Positions 34,541 through 46,535 of a stretch of 64,000 nucleotides of DNA are shown here, in pieces. The notes beneath the pieces were generated by a model. It was given only the letters and a program-made list of their open reading frames with translations. It had not been told where the DNA came from and did no database searches. A program made the translations under genes and the position numbers. Positions within the stretch are counted from its first letter, which is position 1; the number at the start of each line of letters is the position of its first letter. The stretch comes from Schizophyllum amplum (taxonomy: Eukaryota; Basidiomycota; Agaricomycetes; Agaricales; Schizophyllaceae), in NCBI GenBank assembly GCA_007026445.1, contig VDMD01000012.1:248001-312000 (forward strand). The letters are read 5' to 3'.

Positions 34541-37500
34541 TCAGTACGTCCCATGATACCATCCCGTATTGTGCGTATAAGGATTGCCATCCTGCATATC
34601 ACGTCGTAGAGGTTGCGTTGGAAGGGGCACGGCTTCAGGAAGTACGTCCGCGGGCGCCATGTTGTACTGGTAGTAAGGGCGATGGGCCGAAGGCCTGTGG
34701 TCACTTTGGACTGGTAGACCGCTTGCGCCCGTCGCGAAGACGGCTCCTGAACGCAACATGAGCCCTTTATAATGAAGTAAGCGCACAAAGCTCACCTCCA
34801 ATCATCCCGCCAGCGCCCCAATCCGTGACACCGTCGTCCAGATCGAAGTCGAAAAGCGGGCGCTGAACCTGGGTGTTCGTATTGTCCGCAGCATACATTA
34901 GGTTCTGCTTTGTGGGCAGTGATGGCCACACATGCTGCTGGAAGATCTCGTCCAGGCGCTGCTGCTCTTCCTGCGCGTATACCGGAGCTTCCGCCACGCC
35001 CGGCGCGTACGAGAATGGTGGATGAACAGGCTCGTCCGGAAGCACAGCATGGGCTATATCCGCGTGACTCAAGGGTGTTGCGATGGACGACCCGGACGAT
35101 GCGACGCTGTCGTCTGGGGCCGTCTGTTTGCGCTTCTCGACCCTGCTAAACGAGCCGTTGTGGTCGAAAGTGAAGCCACCCCTTGGAAATAGATTGTAAA
35201 TCACATCCCTGAGGTTTCCCTGAGCACGACAGACATCTACAGACCAAACAAAATACGCACAAGTGCCGGCCAGCGGGTTGCCATCTGCAAGAATCTCAGC
35301 ACTTTTCTTCCGCCAATCACAAAAGACAAACCTGCGCTCGTACGACTGTAGCAATGCAATACCCTTGTTGATGTCAGCCACATCCGCCTCGCACTCCTTC
35401 CCGCGCTCGCGCGTGCGCCAGACGTAGAGCATGAGAGACGCCGTCGAGCAAAATACCGCCTGCTGAACATGTGGCCACGGGATGAATCCCTGCTTGAATG
35501 CACATCCAGCACCCGCAGGCAGTTGCGCGCGCACTGTGCGCAGGTGGACAGGGACGCCATCGACCGGGTGGCATTCGTTGACGGAATACCCGATCTGTGC
35601 GCCTGGATCTGGATGTAGGACATGAGAGCGATCAGGCCGGCCGCCTGGTCTCGGTAAATGGGGTTGGGTTGAGTGGGGTCCCAGCGTACTGAAGGTGTAT
35701 GAGCGGTTGCATGAGTCTAGTACCGATGCCAGGGACGCACGATGAGAAGGTAAAGTGCATAACCACTTGTTCACAACGGTATCGATGCATCCTATGACCC
35801 GTGTCTCCCAAGCTTCCACAGTCATCCCTGCCGGCATTTTTGGGCGACGACATGCGTACTGAATCAAAATCAGTTCTGGACTCTCCACCATCTTGAGCAC
35901 GAAGAACGCACAATAGTCTGATTGAGCACGCCCAAGATATGCACACCGCGTATGAACGCATTCATATACATCGGACCCGGCGTCTGCCCAGCAGGCTGCG
36001 TGAAGGTCGACCAATATTCATCGTCGACCTCTATGTACGGCTCGAGGTTGATATCTTCATCCCCCGTTGCACGTGGCCGGCCCATTATGGAGACAAGGTG
36101 GATATCCTCGACGACGAGGACCCAGTAGAGGCGCTTGTACAGCTCGTCCTGTATTCGATCGGTTGTGCCACGTCGCTTGTGGGCGCCGATTTCTTGCGCG
36201 AGGCGGATAGCTACTGCATGTACTACGTAGCTATTAGCAAGAAAGAAAGAGGACACAAGACCGATTTCACTCACTGTAGTACGTGTCATCACAGCTAGAT
36301 ATGCCTTCATCAAGTCGTCAATAAAGAGGCGAAGGGAAATCCAAGCAAGCCAGTCCTCACCATGCGCATACAACACCGCTAACTGCAACCTATCAGCAGC
36401 CTGACAATATACATCATGCTTAAACCCACCGCCGCGGCTTGAAGTTCGTACAAATCCGGCCCAAGAGGATAAGTTCGACGGACGAATCGTATCTGACTGT
36501 ACCATTGCCACCCTGCGCTATTCTGCGCGCCCGGCCGTCGGTCGGCTAGCACCCGGGGGTCATCCGACAATTTAGACGCGCAGGCGCAGATCATGAGCAG
36601 CAAAGAACCTATGGACGGTGGCGTGTTAGTCCCGTCCAGTTGACTTCGTGTGTATCGAAGAAAACATCCTCACCAAATCCATAATGTCGTACATGCATAC
36701 CATCGGCGATACCGCACTCAATGGTGGGTCGATGCAAGAGGACCACGTAGCAGTTGTATGTGCGGAAATATAGGTCCACCAGGTCTGCCATTAGGGAAGG
36801 ATCTGGGAATTGTAGTGGAACGCGATCGTCGCATAATGTGAGTTCCCACTGCACGGTGGCAAGTGATATAGATGGGGGAGAGCAGAGGGAAGGAAGCAGG
36901 AGAGAGAAAGCAGTGAGTGTGCGAGAACGAGTCGGCTAGATTGCGCACGTAGGCAAGTCACCACTTACAGGTCGTGCACTCCAAAATTCCATGCGGCGCT
37001 GCATATCCGGCTCGCCGTCCTCTTCGGTGGCGCACGCAGCTCGAATATCTAGCGCGCACTTGATGAAGCCGACTGTGCTGGCGGGACCATAAACGCGCTC
37101 GAAGCCCGCATTGAGGACCATATCTCGAAGGCCATGCGCGAGCGTAGCCACCTCGACGTTCGTTATGTTGATTTCGTCCGAGGCGGGCGGGGAGGCCTCT
37201 GTATTGGGTTCGAGTGGTGGCAGCGTAAAGTCGTCGTCGTCGTCGGAAGCCTCCTCGGTGGGCCTAGGCGCGTCCTGCAATGCGCGCAGGAGCTTGGCGA
37301 GCCTTATAATGATGCCCTTGTGCGATGCGGGGGGAGTGGTGGCAAAGAAGACGTCCGTGTCGTCGAGGATGGCAGCAACTAGTGTGGATGCGTCGGCCTC
37401 CTGCTCAAGGGTAGTGGTGAGCAAGCGTCCAGCCTATGATAAGAATGCCGCGCACTTGAAAGGGATGATATGCGTCTCCTCTTGTGAGCGTCACGCATTC

Positions 37501-38064
37501 TGCCTCCCCGGCGCTGTCGTCGGCTGTGGTCCTTGCCCTTCATTGTGACCGGCGTTAGTGGACATGGGATGGAGTAGGTGCGAGAGCGTACGCGGCGGCG
37601 GATCGTCTCTGGGGCATTGATGAGCACGGTCCTGCACATGCGGCTCATAGGGGACGCACCTTGCTCAAGAAATGAGTGCACTCCGAGTTGAACGATATGC
37701 AATGCGTGCACTTGTTTCCCGGCATCTTGGCGCTGTCGCCTTCGGGAGAAGGGCGTATCAGAGGCCTGTTCGCGTTGAGATCGCGCAATGCTCACACTTT
37801 ACTGCAAGGGGATCAGCGTCTCGATGTCTGGAGAAGCACGCGCCACCCACTTTTCCTGGTAGGGGATGAGACGAGCGCGGGTCAGCAAGGTGACGAGGGG
37901 GTCGGTGGTCATGGTCTAGTTTACCTCTTACGGCATATATCGCAAGCACCTATAGACGCGTTAGTTGCTGGCTGGGCCGGTATGGGTGGCGGCATACCTT
38001 GCAGTCGCCTCTTCTTCGTCCCATGGCCTGGGCGTGAGCTCGCGGCGCCGTCTCCGCTGGCCAT
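34541..38064 (-). CDS. Zn(II)2Cys6 transcription factor (second)
   Basis: Gal4-type regulator. The start MASGDGAASSRPGHGTKKRR leads to a zinc cluster spread over four small exons: CDICRKRKIKCDSAKMPGNK then CTHCISFNSECTHF, six Cys in standard spacing. An acidic linker follows (EEASDDDDDFTLPPLEPNTE). The fungal_trans domain includes FPDPSLMADLVDLYFRTYNC, LLHRPTIE, LYELQAAA/LAVLYAHG (joined by a 48-nt intron), VAIRLAQEIGAHKR, LYWVLVVEDIHLVSIMGRPR and NKWLCTLPSH. The C-terminus is glutamine/proline-rich and ends NPYTHNTGWYHGTY. One break near 35496 separates VLDVHS from KQGFIPWPHVQQAV and needs one added base. The exon between YAHG and VVHAVAIRL is uncertain. It is divergent from Pre2 (278 bp) and upstream of the pectate lyase. 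Confidence 0.85.
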
Positions 38065-38342
38065 TGAGTCGTTCTCTCGCAGTCTAGTGATGGGGTAGTA
38101 AGATAGGTTAGTGGGATAGCAGATACTTGTAGGAAGGAGGAGGCCAAGGCGATACCAAACGTGATTTGAACAGTAACGATCTCACTAACAGTATCGGCCA
38201 TCGGCCCGCCCCAACCGACCTCTGTTTGTCCGCATTTGGATAGACGCGTCGCGCGTGCGTAAGCGCATCCAGTCTCGACGCGCGTTCGCATCACTTCACT
38301 CCTCACATCCCTTACGACGACGACAAGGGACTCATCACGACA
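38065..38342 (+). promoter_or_regulatory. Bidirectional promoter, Zn2Cys6 factor / PRE2
   Basis: Only 278 bp separate the two divergent start codons, so promoter elements must be shared or adjacent. No TATA box was seen. I could not identify a proteasome-type PACE element (GGTGGCAAA) by eye. Confidence 0.5.
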
Positions 38343-39801
38343 ATGAACACTTTTGCCTCCCGCTTTGCCACCACGGGCGCGCTGGTGGAGCTACGTAACG
38401 CCCAGAAGGAGATGGACGACGCGGACGGCGAGAGCTCAGGTGCGTCTACCTGCGTACTCTCTCCGATCCCCATCTCACGCGATGTTGCAGCGATGTGGGG
38501 CTCTACTGGGGGATTCGGTAACCTCACCGCCGGCGCCCCGCCCTCCTTCGCCGTCCCTGGCGTGCAAGATGTGCGTTATGATGCGCAAATGCACTGTATC
38601 GGTTATGCGGACACTGACGCGATGTGCGATGTATTCATCCAGCCCTCCGCCTTCTTGCGCCTGCACACCGATGATCACGCCGATCCCAACTGCAGGATCA
38701 AGATCCAGCACGGTACCACGACCCTCGCGTTCCGCTTTCAGGGCGGCGTCATTGTGCTGTCGATTCGCGTGCGACGGCGGGGAGCTACGTTGGTATGTAG
38801 CGTGCGCTGTGTCGCCTCGTTAACTATCTGATGAGCCTTTCTAGCTTCCGGTACCGTGAAGAAGGTCATCGAGATCAACCCGTATTTGCTCGGTACCATG
38901 GCAGGTGGCGCCGGTACGTCTATCCGTGCCCTTTATCTTCGACTCGCCGTCTGAGCTCGTCCATCAGCCGACTGCCAATACTGGGAAACCTATCTTGGAA
39001 TGCACTGCCGGCTGCACGAGCTACGCAACCGTGAACGCATCTCTGTCTCCGCCGCAAGCAAGTATTTGAGCAACCTCGTGTACAGCTACAAGGGAATGGG
39101 TCTCAGCATGGTACTATCCTTCATCATGCTCTGTGCCTGCCCGTTCCTAACTATTTTAGGGTACAATGATCTGTGGCTGGGACAAGACTGTAAGCCTGAT
39201 CACTCTTATCTTCTTTCACAAACTCAACGAATGCTCCTCAGGGTCCCCAAATCTTCTACGTCGACTCCGATGGCACAAGACTCAAGGGCGACCTCTTTTC
39301 CGTAGGCTCAGGCAGTACATTTGCCTACGGTGTCCTTGACCAGGTGCGCAAAAAGCCTGGGTCTCCTCCGCACACAACCGTTGCCCTATACCGCGACTCA
39401 CGCCCCATCCCATAACCTACGCCCACATACCACAACCCACCACATCATGACTCACACAATCAACCACTCTAGGGCTACCACTGGGACCTCACAGACGAGG
39501 AGGCGCAAGAGCTCGGCCGCCGCAGCATCTACGCCGCAGGCCATCGCGACGCATTCTCCGGCAACACCTGCAACCTCTACCACGTCAAGGAGAACGGGTG
39601 GACCTTCTGTGGTGCGTCTCATTTGCTAGCCAGCGTACGCGCGGATTCTGTACGAACGCGTTGTAAACCCGTTTTTCAGGCAATTACGACCTCTCCAAGC
39701 TGCACTACGAGGGCCCGGGCAACGTGCCGGGTGCCCCGGGTGGCGGGTACGGATACGACGTGCGGATGGAGGGCAGGAACATCGTGCCGGTGTCCGCTTG
39801 A
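38343..39801 (+). CDS. pre2: 20S proteasome subunit beta type-5 (Pre2), chymotrypsin-like
   Basis: Catalytic subunit giving the chymotrypsin-like activity of the 20S core. Exon 1 encodes the propeptide start [20 protein letters not shown]. The propeptide ends with [20 protein letters not shown] and the mature chain begins [14 protein letters not shown], with the N-terminal catalytic Thr. Further hallmarks are [61 protein letters not shown] and the C-terminus [15 protein letters not shown]. Eight or so short introns. The essential segment [10 protein letters not shown] after GGVIV is readable only if one G is restored in GTGCTGTCG near 38755; as written the frame passes into [13 protein letters not shown]. 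An essential gene is unlikely to be truly broken. Confidence 0.93.
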
Positions 39802-39986
39802 AGCGTCTTGTCCATGTAGACTACATACTGTGTACGGCGAGTCGAAGGGAATGTGTTATCATGTAACTACCGTCAGAACATGAGAAGTGGCTTCCTGCGA
39901 ACGGCAGATTGTGAGCGAGCGCTTGCCTCGGGAGGCAAGGAAATCGACTGCTACAACTGTGGAACGTTGTGGCAAAAACAAACATG

Positions 39987-39991
39987 AAAAA
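39987..39991 (-). terminator. RNA polymerase III T5 terminator of tRNA-Ile copy 1
   Basis: A5 on the plus strand, that is T5 on the transcribed minus strand, begins about 20 nt after the tRNA 3' end at 40011. This is the usual Pol III stop. Confidence 0.6.
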
Positions 39992-40010
39992 CGGAGTAGG
40001 TTTCACTTCA

Positions 40011-40084
40011 TGGCCCGTACGGGGGTCGAACCCGCGACCTTGGCGTTATTAGCACCACGCTCTAACCAACTGAGCTAACCGGCC
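40011..40084 (-). tRNA. tRNA-Ile (anticodon AAU), copy 1
   Basis: 74 nt with no intron. The minus strand starts GGCCGGTTAGCTCAGTTGGT, the A-box region; the anticodon loop CTAATAA gives anticodon AAT, and GGTTCGAACCC is the B box/T-loop. The acceptor stem pairs GGCCGGT with its 3' partner, ending in the discriminator A. CCA is not encoded, as expected in eukaryotes. It is identical to the copy at 46462-46535. Confidence 0.95.
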
Positions 40085-40245
40085 GATGACAAGAAAGTGA
40101 GTGCTGGCATTTACCAGCTGTTTGGGGCCGCTCGTGCTTCGGACCGACATCCGAAGTTCTCACGGGCTGCCTGTGCGCCATTTGGCCCTGAGGGGCGGCT
40201 GCCAGTGACGCTGTTTGCACGAACCGTTGACCGGCCCCATTCGCC

Positions 40246-42807
40246 ATGCGCCGCCCGTGGTCTCCAAGCTCAGATCCCTCTGTGGAGGCTGTGGACTTTT
40301 CCGAGTACCAGCGCGCCATCGCCGGCAACCAATTTAACGACTCCAACAACGACTACAACAACGACACCGACAGGCAGCAGCCCCGCCGCCACGATGATCA
40401 TGACCCTCGTTACGAACACCGATACGATAACGACTACGACGCCGTGGTGTCCCCCATACCCCGACATGCCCCCGCACCCTTCTCGCCCCCACTCTCCCCT
40501 CCCGCGATGACCGTGGCCAGTCACTCCAGCGCCGACAGCTACGGCGGGATGACCTCCTTCGCCGCCGCCAGCAATCCATCCCTTCCCCCTGGCGCACCTC
40601 CGCGCCAGCCTACGTACGATCCCTTCGCATACCCAGGCGCGCTCTACCGCCGCGATGACCTTCCGGAAGCCGAGATCGACATCACGAATCTGGGCTCGCA
40701 GCGCCTATCCCATCCCCCGGAGGTGGCGTATAGCGCAGACTACCACTCCGCGCGAACCTACGATGCCGACTTTGCACCCCCTCCCCGTATCGCTCCTTCC
40801 CTCCCACTCAATACCCTCCCAGTCTTCCCATCACTATTCCATGGGCCGTGATCCCTACGTCGATCCCTTTGCCTCGCGCCCGTCTCTCGCTTCAGCAGCG
40901 GGCTCACACACTTCCCGTAAAACGCACAACCCCTTCGATCCTGCAGCTACCATCAAGCACGGTGGAAAGCAGCGTGCGTTCAAGGGGGAGGGTCCTTATA
41001 GCACACTAGGTGTGCATCCTCATGCTTCTCACTTCTGCCCTCAAATTGACAACCTGTCGAGACTCTCCCGGATCCTACGGCTACCATGACCCGTTCTCTG
41101 CAACCTCTATTGGACCACCGTCCTACGGACACGACTCTATGGGTATATATGGCCCGGCGAGGTCGTATGGCCATGGAGTCGATGGCTCCCCTGTCCTGCC
41201 TTGGGGGAACAACGGTAAGTTACCACCATAGAGCATCTGGTGTCATTCACCAATGTATGGCTAGATGCCGACCACGCCACCATCGCCGACGAGCTCAAGG
41301 AAGAACGTGTCAGAATGCTCGAGGAGCGCTTTGCTACCGGTACGTATTGTCTTCAAATATTATATCCACGCCCGGTTTTCCTTCCACGTCCCCGCCAGCG
41401 TCACCCACCCTATTCAAACCCATTTGAACACCCCACAGATCCCACCTCCACCTCCCGCTCCGAACCCGACGACTCGGGCGAATACCGCGACTCCACCACC
41501 GGCGCACTCATCCCCGGCACCGTGGACCGCCAAGGCGACCTGGTCACCAACGGTCCTAAGAAACGCCTCGCTGTACGCGTTTTGCAACTTTTACTTGCCA
41601 TTGGGGCTGCCATTCCTGGAATTTGGGCGGCGATTTTCCTACACCCCAAGACTGCGCCGTCGCCGAAGGGGAGTGTGGCAAGCTACGTGCTGTATGTCTG
41701 GGGGGCTATAGGGTGCGTGGTGATTTTTTTTTTTGATGCGCGTGATTTTCCGATGCGCTGGTGATGTCGAGATACTCATTCTCTGCAGTCTTGTTCTTGT
41801 TTTGAGCGTCTACTTCATCCACCCTTGCACCCGGCGGCGCAAGTTTGCCAAGGCGAAGGGTCAAAGCCCTGGTGGTCTGGCCAATACGGGTATGATGGTG
41901 TTGCCCGTCATGCAACCGGGCGGGAAGAAGCACAAGAAGGGGAAGAAAGGGAAGAAGGGGAGAGGTGCGTGCTGGCTATGTTGAATGCGTGTCGGCGACT
42001 CGCTTTGTCGTAGCGATAGCAGAGCGACGATGCCTTAGTGGCTTACAGCAGGATATTGTGCTAATGCCTGCCAGGACCTCCGCCCCAGGCGACGTGCAGG
42101 TCAACTTAATTGTAGACCCCGCTATGTTTGGCCGAGGTAGAGAAGACGAGGACGACGAAGAAGAGGAAGAGGAACCGCGGCGGAATAGGAGGGGCGAGCC
42201 GCCCGGCGCATGGGATGGCGATAGCAGCTCGGCGGACTTTTGGAAGGATGAGGCGTGGGGTGGGTTTTAAATTTTTGTTCTTTTTCGTCGTCTCGTTTTG
42301 GCCTTCCACATCTTGGTTCGGCTTTCCTCCTCTTGTATCATACTAAATGAGTGCACCGTTTACAGGCACAACCGCGCCTCCCAAGAAGAAGCGTAAACCT
42401 CGACGATCAATCATGGCCTCACTCGCGGCGGAGAAACACTGGCGAAGAGCGCGGTCCTATGCACACAAGTTGATATGGGTCGACGCGGGGATGCTCGTGA
42501 GTAAAAATCCTCACTACGATAAGTAGCCAACGCCTGACCGTCCCCTCTTAGGTCGTTTACTTTGCTGTGTTCATTTTTCTGCCATCGGCGGGACCTGCAC
42601 AGCCGACGACGATGGCAAGACATGGTACGTTCACGCGTAGCGCCTTTCTGGACAGTGCTCTAGGTCTTATGGTTCTCACAGGTGCATGGCCTACGATGCA
42701 ATCGTGCTTGCGCATGTGTCGTGGCCCTTCTGTTTGGCGTCACCATCCTGTTTGGCGTCAAGGACCTCGCAGCGAGCAAGATTAGCCCACGACAGCGGGG
42801 CGTGTAG
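40246..42807 (+). CDS. Agaricomycete-type multipass membrane protein of unknown function
   Basis: Not recognised by name. The N-terminal third is disordered and rich in Asp, Asn, His, Pro and Tyr (for example NDSNNDYNNDTDRQQP). A soluble conserved segment follows, FTNVWLDADHATIADELKEE. Four hydrophobic helices are visible: VLQLLLAIGAAIPGIWAAIF, VLVLSVYFIHP (after a splice), AGMLVVYFAVFIFLPSAG and VVALLFGVTILFGVKDL. Between helices 2 and 3 lie a very basic patch (KKHKKGKKGKKGRG), an acidic run (EDEDDEEEEEEP) and PPKKKRKPRRS, which resembles a nuclear-localisation signal. Frames disagree near 40775-40815 (C-rich tract) and near 42712, each mended by single added bases; the junction near 42075 is also unsure. 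About nine short introns. Confidence 0.65.
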
Positions 42808-43611
42808 CACGATTGCTGCATGGCGGGAAGGGAGCCACGTAATGAACTTCACGACCACAAATGATACCGAACTTTCCGTTCCTCAGTATCCTCAATGCTG
42901 CTGCATATAACCATTAACCTACGCGTACAGTCTAGTCTCCCAGCATCATCTATCCTTATTACTGACGAGTTATTGGCGGACACTGTTATCCTTGCTGTTA
43001 CCCTGTAGTGACGTGCAGTACAACGCGGATGTGGATATGAAGTATAACTTCAGATTCTTCTCTCTCCGCCGGGGGCATTCCTCCATCGTGAGTTGTGAGC
43101 TGGGAGCTCTCGAGGAGATGAGAGGTGGTTGCAAGTCAGCGTCTTTTCATTGTGTGTGGTGTAGTGGCCCTTGACGGTGATCAAGAACTTCAACATGTCA
43201 TCACGCGATGATTGATCGCTGAGTTGCTCTATCACATGCCTTCTCGGGCTTGCATCATGCCAGCTTGAGCGCTAGAGGCGCGTGCCATATTGCTTTTGTT
43301 CTTTGCTCTTGCTCTCATCACGATTATCATCGCATAGACGACATTCACAAGAACGCTGCCACCCCCACCCCACCCATCCTCGCCGATCGTCGCCCCATAT
43401 CATATCTACTCGACGCGCGACCGTGACTATCTATCTGCACGGGCCACAGAACAAGTTGAAGAATCTAGAGGAACCCTACGCTCTTGCCATAATCTCTACG
43501 TTATAATCAGCCCATCATTTCGGACTCAACGGTGCGTCAGCCTCGCTCCGTTACGTGAGCCGCCAACTCATTGCGGACGCCGAGCAGGAACCGATTCCCG
43601 CTCATGTCGCC
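42808..43611 (+). other. Intergenic, no gene seen
   Basis: Terminator of the membrane protein gene and promoter/5' leader of the lipase gene. A possible 5' UTR intron (gtgcgtcag near 43532 to cgagcag near 43587) fits the donor and acceptor consensus. No RNA gene or repeat was seen. Confidence 0.5.
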
Positions 43612-46059
43612 ATGGTCAAGGACTGGGACTACTACACACGCAGCGGCATCGACCTGCTGGAACCGCATCGTCGTTTGCGTTCTCCGCAGCGAAGGGAGCG
43701 ACCAAATTGGGGGTGCGTGTATCCACTACTGTCGTTGCAGTACATCGTCTGACAGCGGCCGACCACAGTTCGCGGTGACCAGGAAGGTCGCGCACACTGG
43801 CGTGTCTGCAGCCACGAACCTCGTGGACGTCGCCCTCTTCGGCAATAACCCTGTCACTAACCCCCTCGTCTCGGGCGCCCTGTCCAGCGTCCTCACGCTC
43901 GCCGAGCAGCTCACTCTCGCACCCATTCATCTCTCGGAGTACATCACGAGCACTTCACTCATGGCGGCACACTCCTCGATTAATGTCCTCTCGGTCATAT
44001 TCCCCGGCAGCTCTGACGCATCATTCTCCCTCGCGTCCTTCATCACCCTCGTCAGGCGCGAATGGAACGCCGACGCGACAGGAACCGGACGTCAGTTCGG
44101 TCTCATAGAAGTCGGACGTGCGATGGTCGCCTTTGTCGCTCTTCAGGGCGTCACTCAGGAATGGCAAGAGCGCCATTGGATGAAGCACCTGCGCGAGATC
44201 CATGTCAAGGAGCCCAAGAAATTCGACTCCATGCGTGCTAGGAAAGGCTCGCGCATTCGAGTGACCTCGGACGTCTTCCTGTCGGGAAACCGCGCGCAAA
44301 TCATCGCCGCTGACATCGGCGAGGCTCCAGCGCTAGGACGACGGACGTGGTCTACACTCACGGTGCCCAAGATACGCTCTACTATGCGCCACTCCATACT
44401 CCCGCATTCTGCAGAGTCATCCTCGTCCATATCATCTGCAGCCGATCCACCGGTGCCTCACCTTTCCATCCCCGAGCTGAAGGTCAAACTGCGACGGCTA
44501 TCGAAACTTGTGCTCGCCGGCTATGGCGGCGCATCGCTACTCTTCTTCGGTGTATCGCCTTTGGGAGATGCGTCTGGCCGAGCTGGGAAGAACGACAAGC
44601 TCAGCGAAGAGCGGCATCTCGCGCGTGCTATTGATGCGTCGGAGGCTGAAGCAGCTGGCGACTTCGAACTCATTGACTACGATGAGCTCGACGGCATGGG
44701 AGCAACAGCCGAGCCTGGATATTCCTGGTGGGATGTGATGCTGGGCCGGCACGACCACGAGATCTTCGAACGCTTCGCGAACGATGACGCGGCTATGAAG
44801 GAGCAAGATAAGGGCAAAAATAAAGGCAAAGGCAAAGGACAGGCAACGAGCGACGAAGCCCGCGACAAGCTAGCCGCGATGCGCGCGACCGCTGTCGTCG
44901 GCGCGGAACATCTCATGCCACGCTTCTGGGTGCTCACGGACCATGCCCGTGGCGAAGTTGTCCTTGTCCTCCGCGGGACGATGTCGCTAAACGAAATCGC
45001 CGCGGACCTTACTTGCGAGCCTCTGCCTTTCATGTATGCACACACGCCTACGCCGGAGGAGCAGGTGGAGACAGGCGAGATGCCTGGTGGATACATGTTC
45101 CCGTCGAAGGAGAGGAAGGGTGGACCCGACGACGGGGAGCAGCACAGTGTGCATGCGGGTATGGCGCGGATGGCACGGGCTATGGGCGAGATTGGCAAGC
45201 CTGTGCAAGTCGCAGTTCAGGAGGCCCTCTATAGAAATCCGGACTACGATTTGGTGCTCTGCGGGCATTCTTTGGGTGCTGGAACGGCGGCGATCTTGGG
45301 CCTGGTGAGCAACTACCTTTGTCACTGTCGTGTTTCTCAACATTCTTCAGATGTGGGCAGATCCGAAGACGTGTCTCACTGTGCCATGCAGCGGCTTGCC
45401 TGTTGGTCGACGCGTCAGTGTCTTCTGCTTCGCGCCACCGTAAGTCGCTGTTTGCTTTATGTTGTGCTATGCTAATCCCAAATATCAGAGCGTTGACTTC
45501 GGGCGCACTCTCCAAGCTCTCTTCCGGTCTCATCACGTCCTTCGTCTACTCCCACGACATCGTCGCCCGGCTCAGCCTCGCCTCCGTGCGCGACCTGAAG
45601 AACGCGGCCATGTGGCTCTGCGAGGCCGAAGTCGATGCACCAGGCAACGGCAAGGCGGAGGGCTATACCGAGGTCACCGACCGCGCCAAGCGGCTCAAGG
45701 ACGGTACTGCGAAGGAGGGCGACCTCGAGTGGCTCATCGCGACGCGCAAGACCCTCGAGGCCAACATGCAGAGCGTGGACATGTTTCCGCCCGGGCGCGT
45801 GCTTTGGGCCGTCCGCGACGGCGATTTGCATCCGGCACATCAGGTGCACAAGCAGCAACCGTCGTCAGACAACAGCGGCGCAGATAGGCTGCGGCTTTTC
45901 GAGGTGCTTGACGTCGAGAAGGTGTTCAACCAGATCGTGTTCGCGCGGGATATGTTGACGTGAGTAATGCATTTCCTCCCAAATTTTGTGAAGCTTACTA
46001 GAGTCTCCAGCTCGCATATGCCGCACCAATACGACCGCGCACTCCATGAATTGCTCTAA
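43612..46059 (+). CDS. Class-3 lipase, sn1-diacylglycerol-lipase-like
   Basis: Hydrolyses acylglycerols, probably at a membrane. Five exons: 43612-43722, 43769-45304, 45351-45439, 45490-45959 and 46011-46059, with introns of about 46-51 nt. The start is MVKDWDYYTRSGIDLL; then GTASSFAFSAAKGATKLG continues after a break near 43658 that needs one base. Hydrophobic segments LVSGALSSVLTLAEQLTLAP and LVLAGYGGASLLFFGVSP precede the catalytic half. VVLVLRGTMSLNEIAADL is the family strand and oxyanion region, DYDLVLCGHSLGAGTAAILG holds the GxSxG serine, and VYSHDIVARLS supplies the likely catalytic Asp. The last exon gives SHMPHQYDRALHELL. A longer ORF beginning at 43571 is out of frame with exon 1. 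Confidence 0.88.
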
Positions 46060-46461
46060 TCTATTACTAGGCTGGCCTAGTTGACGTACCGCGCGCTGTC
46101 GTCTGGTGAGTTCCTCGATGTGCGCGACCTTGGGACTTGGAAGTATGTATCGCACTACGGACCTCAGGTTACTACGGAGTTGCTTACTGCACGTCGTCCA
46201 TCGTAATTGTTACGACTGCTGTAGTTATAAGGACCCACATATAGAATTTTACGACTTTCTGGACTTCATTAGCATGAGATTCTTGGCATCGAGGCGCCCT
46301 GCGCATGATACAGGAGGTGTAATGACTGCAAGTCCTCTGACCAAATCTCTGCACAGTGAAATCTAGTCGCGAATGTGAAGAAGAGTTGCTCGTCACTGGA
46401 GTCAATTGCGGCCGTAAAACTAAAGTAGTGAAGGTCAAGAAAAACAAATGGAGTCCTTCTG
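46060..46461 (+). other. Intergenic, no gene seen
   Basis: AT-richer stretch between the lipase stop and tRNA-Ile copy 2. It contains the lipase terminator and downstream flank of the tRNA. No coding potential was recognised. Confidence 0.45.
46440..46444 (-). terminator. RNA polymerase III T5 terminator of tRNA-Ile copy 2
   Basis: A5 on the plus strand gives T5 on the transcribed strand, 18-22 nt beyond the tRNA 3' end at 46462, similar spacing to copy 1. Confidence 0.6.
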
Positions 46462-46535
46462 TGGCCCGTACGGGGGTCGAACCCGCGACCTTGGCGTTAT
46501 TAGCACCACGCTCTAACCAACTGAGCTAACCGGCC
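46462..46535 (-). tRNA. tRNA-Ile (anticodon AAU), copy 2
   Basis: Same 74 nt, same strand and same anticodon as 40011-40084, with no mismatch seen. Flanks share no extended similarity, so this is not a recent large duplication. Both internal promoter boxes are present. Confidence 0.95.

Noticed and set aside
36370..36450. A 29-nt intron in the second Zn2Cys6 gene
   Set aside because: Too short for the spliceosome; a 48-nt intron with an acceptor at gttgcag gives the conserved LYELQAAALAVLYAHG.
31900..38064. A secondary-metabolite gene cluster around the regulator
   Set aside because: No polyketide synthase, peptide synthetase, terpene cyclase or P450 is present; neighbours are housekeeping genes.
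43571..45475. Long ORF start at 43571 as the lipase N-terminus
   Set aside because: Its first 60 residues are Ser/Cys/Arg-rich nonsense; the family N-terminus WDYYTRSGIDLL is in another frame and joins by a 46-nt intron after one base is restored.
40011..46535. Segmental duplication marked by the two tRNA genes
   Set aside because: Similarity stops at the tRNA ends; flanking sequences differ.
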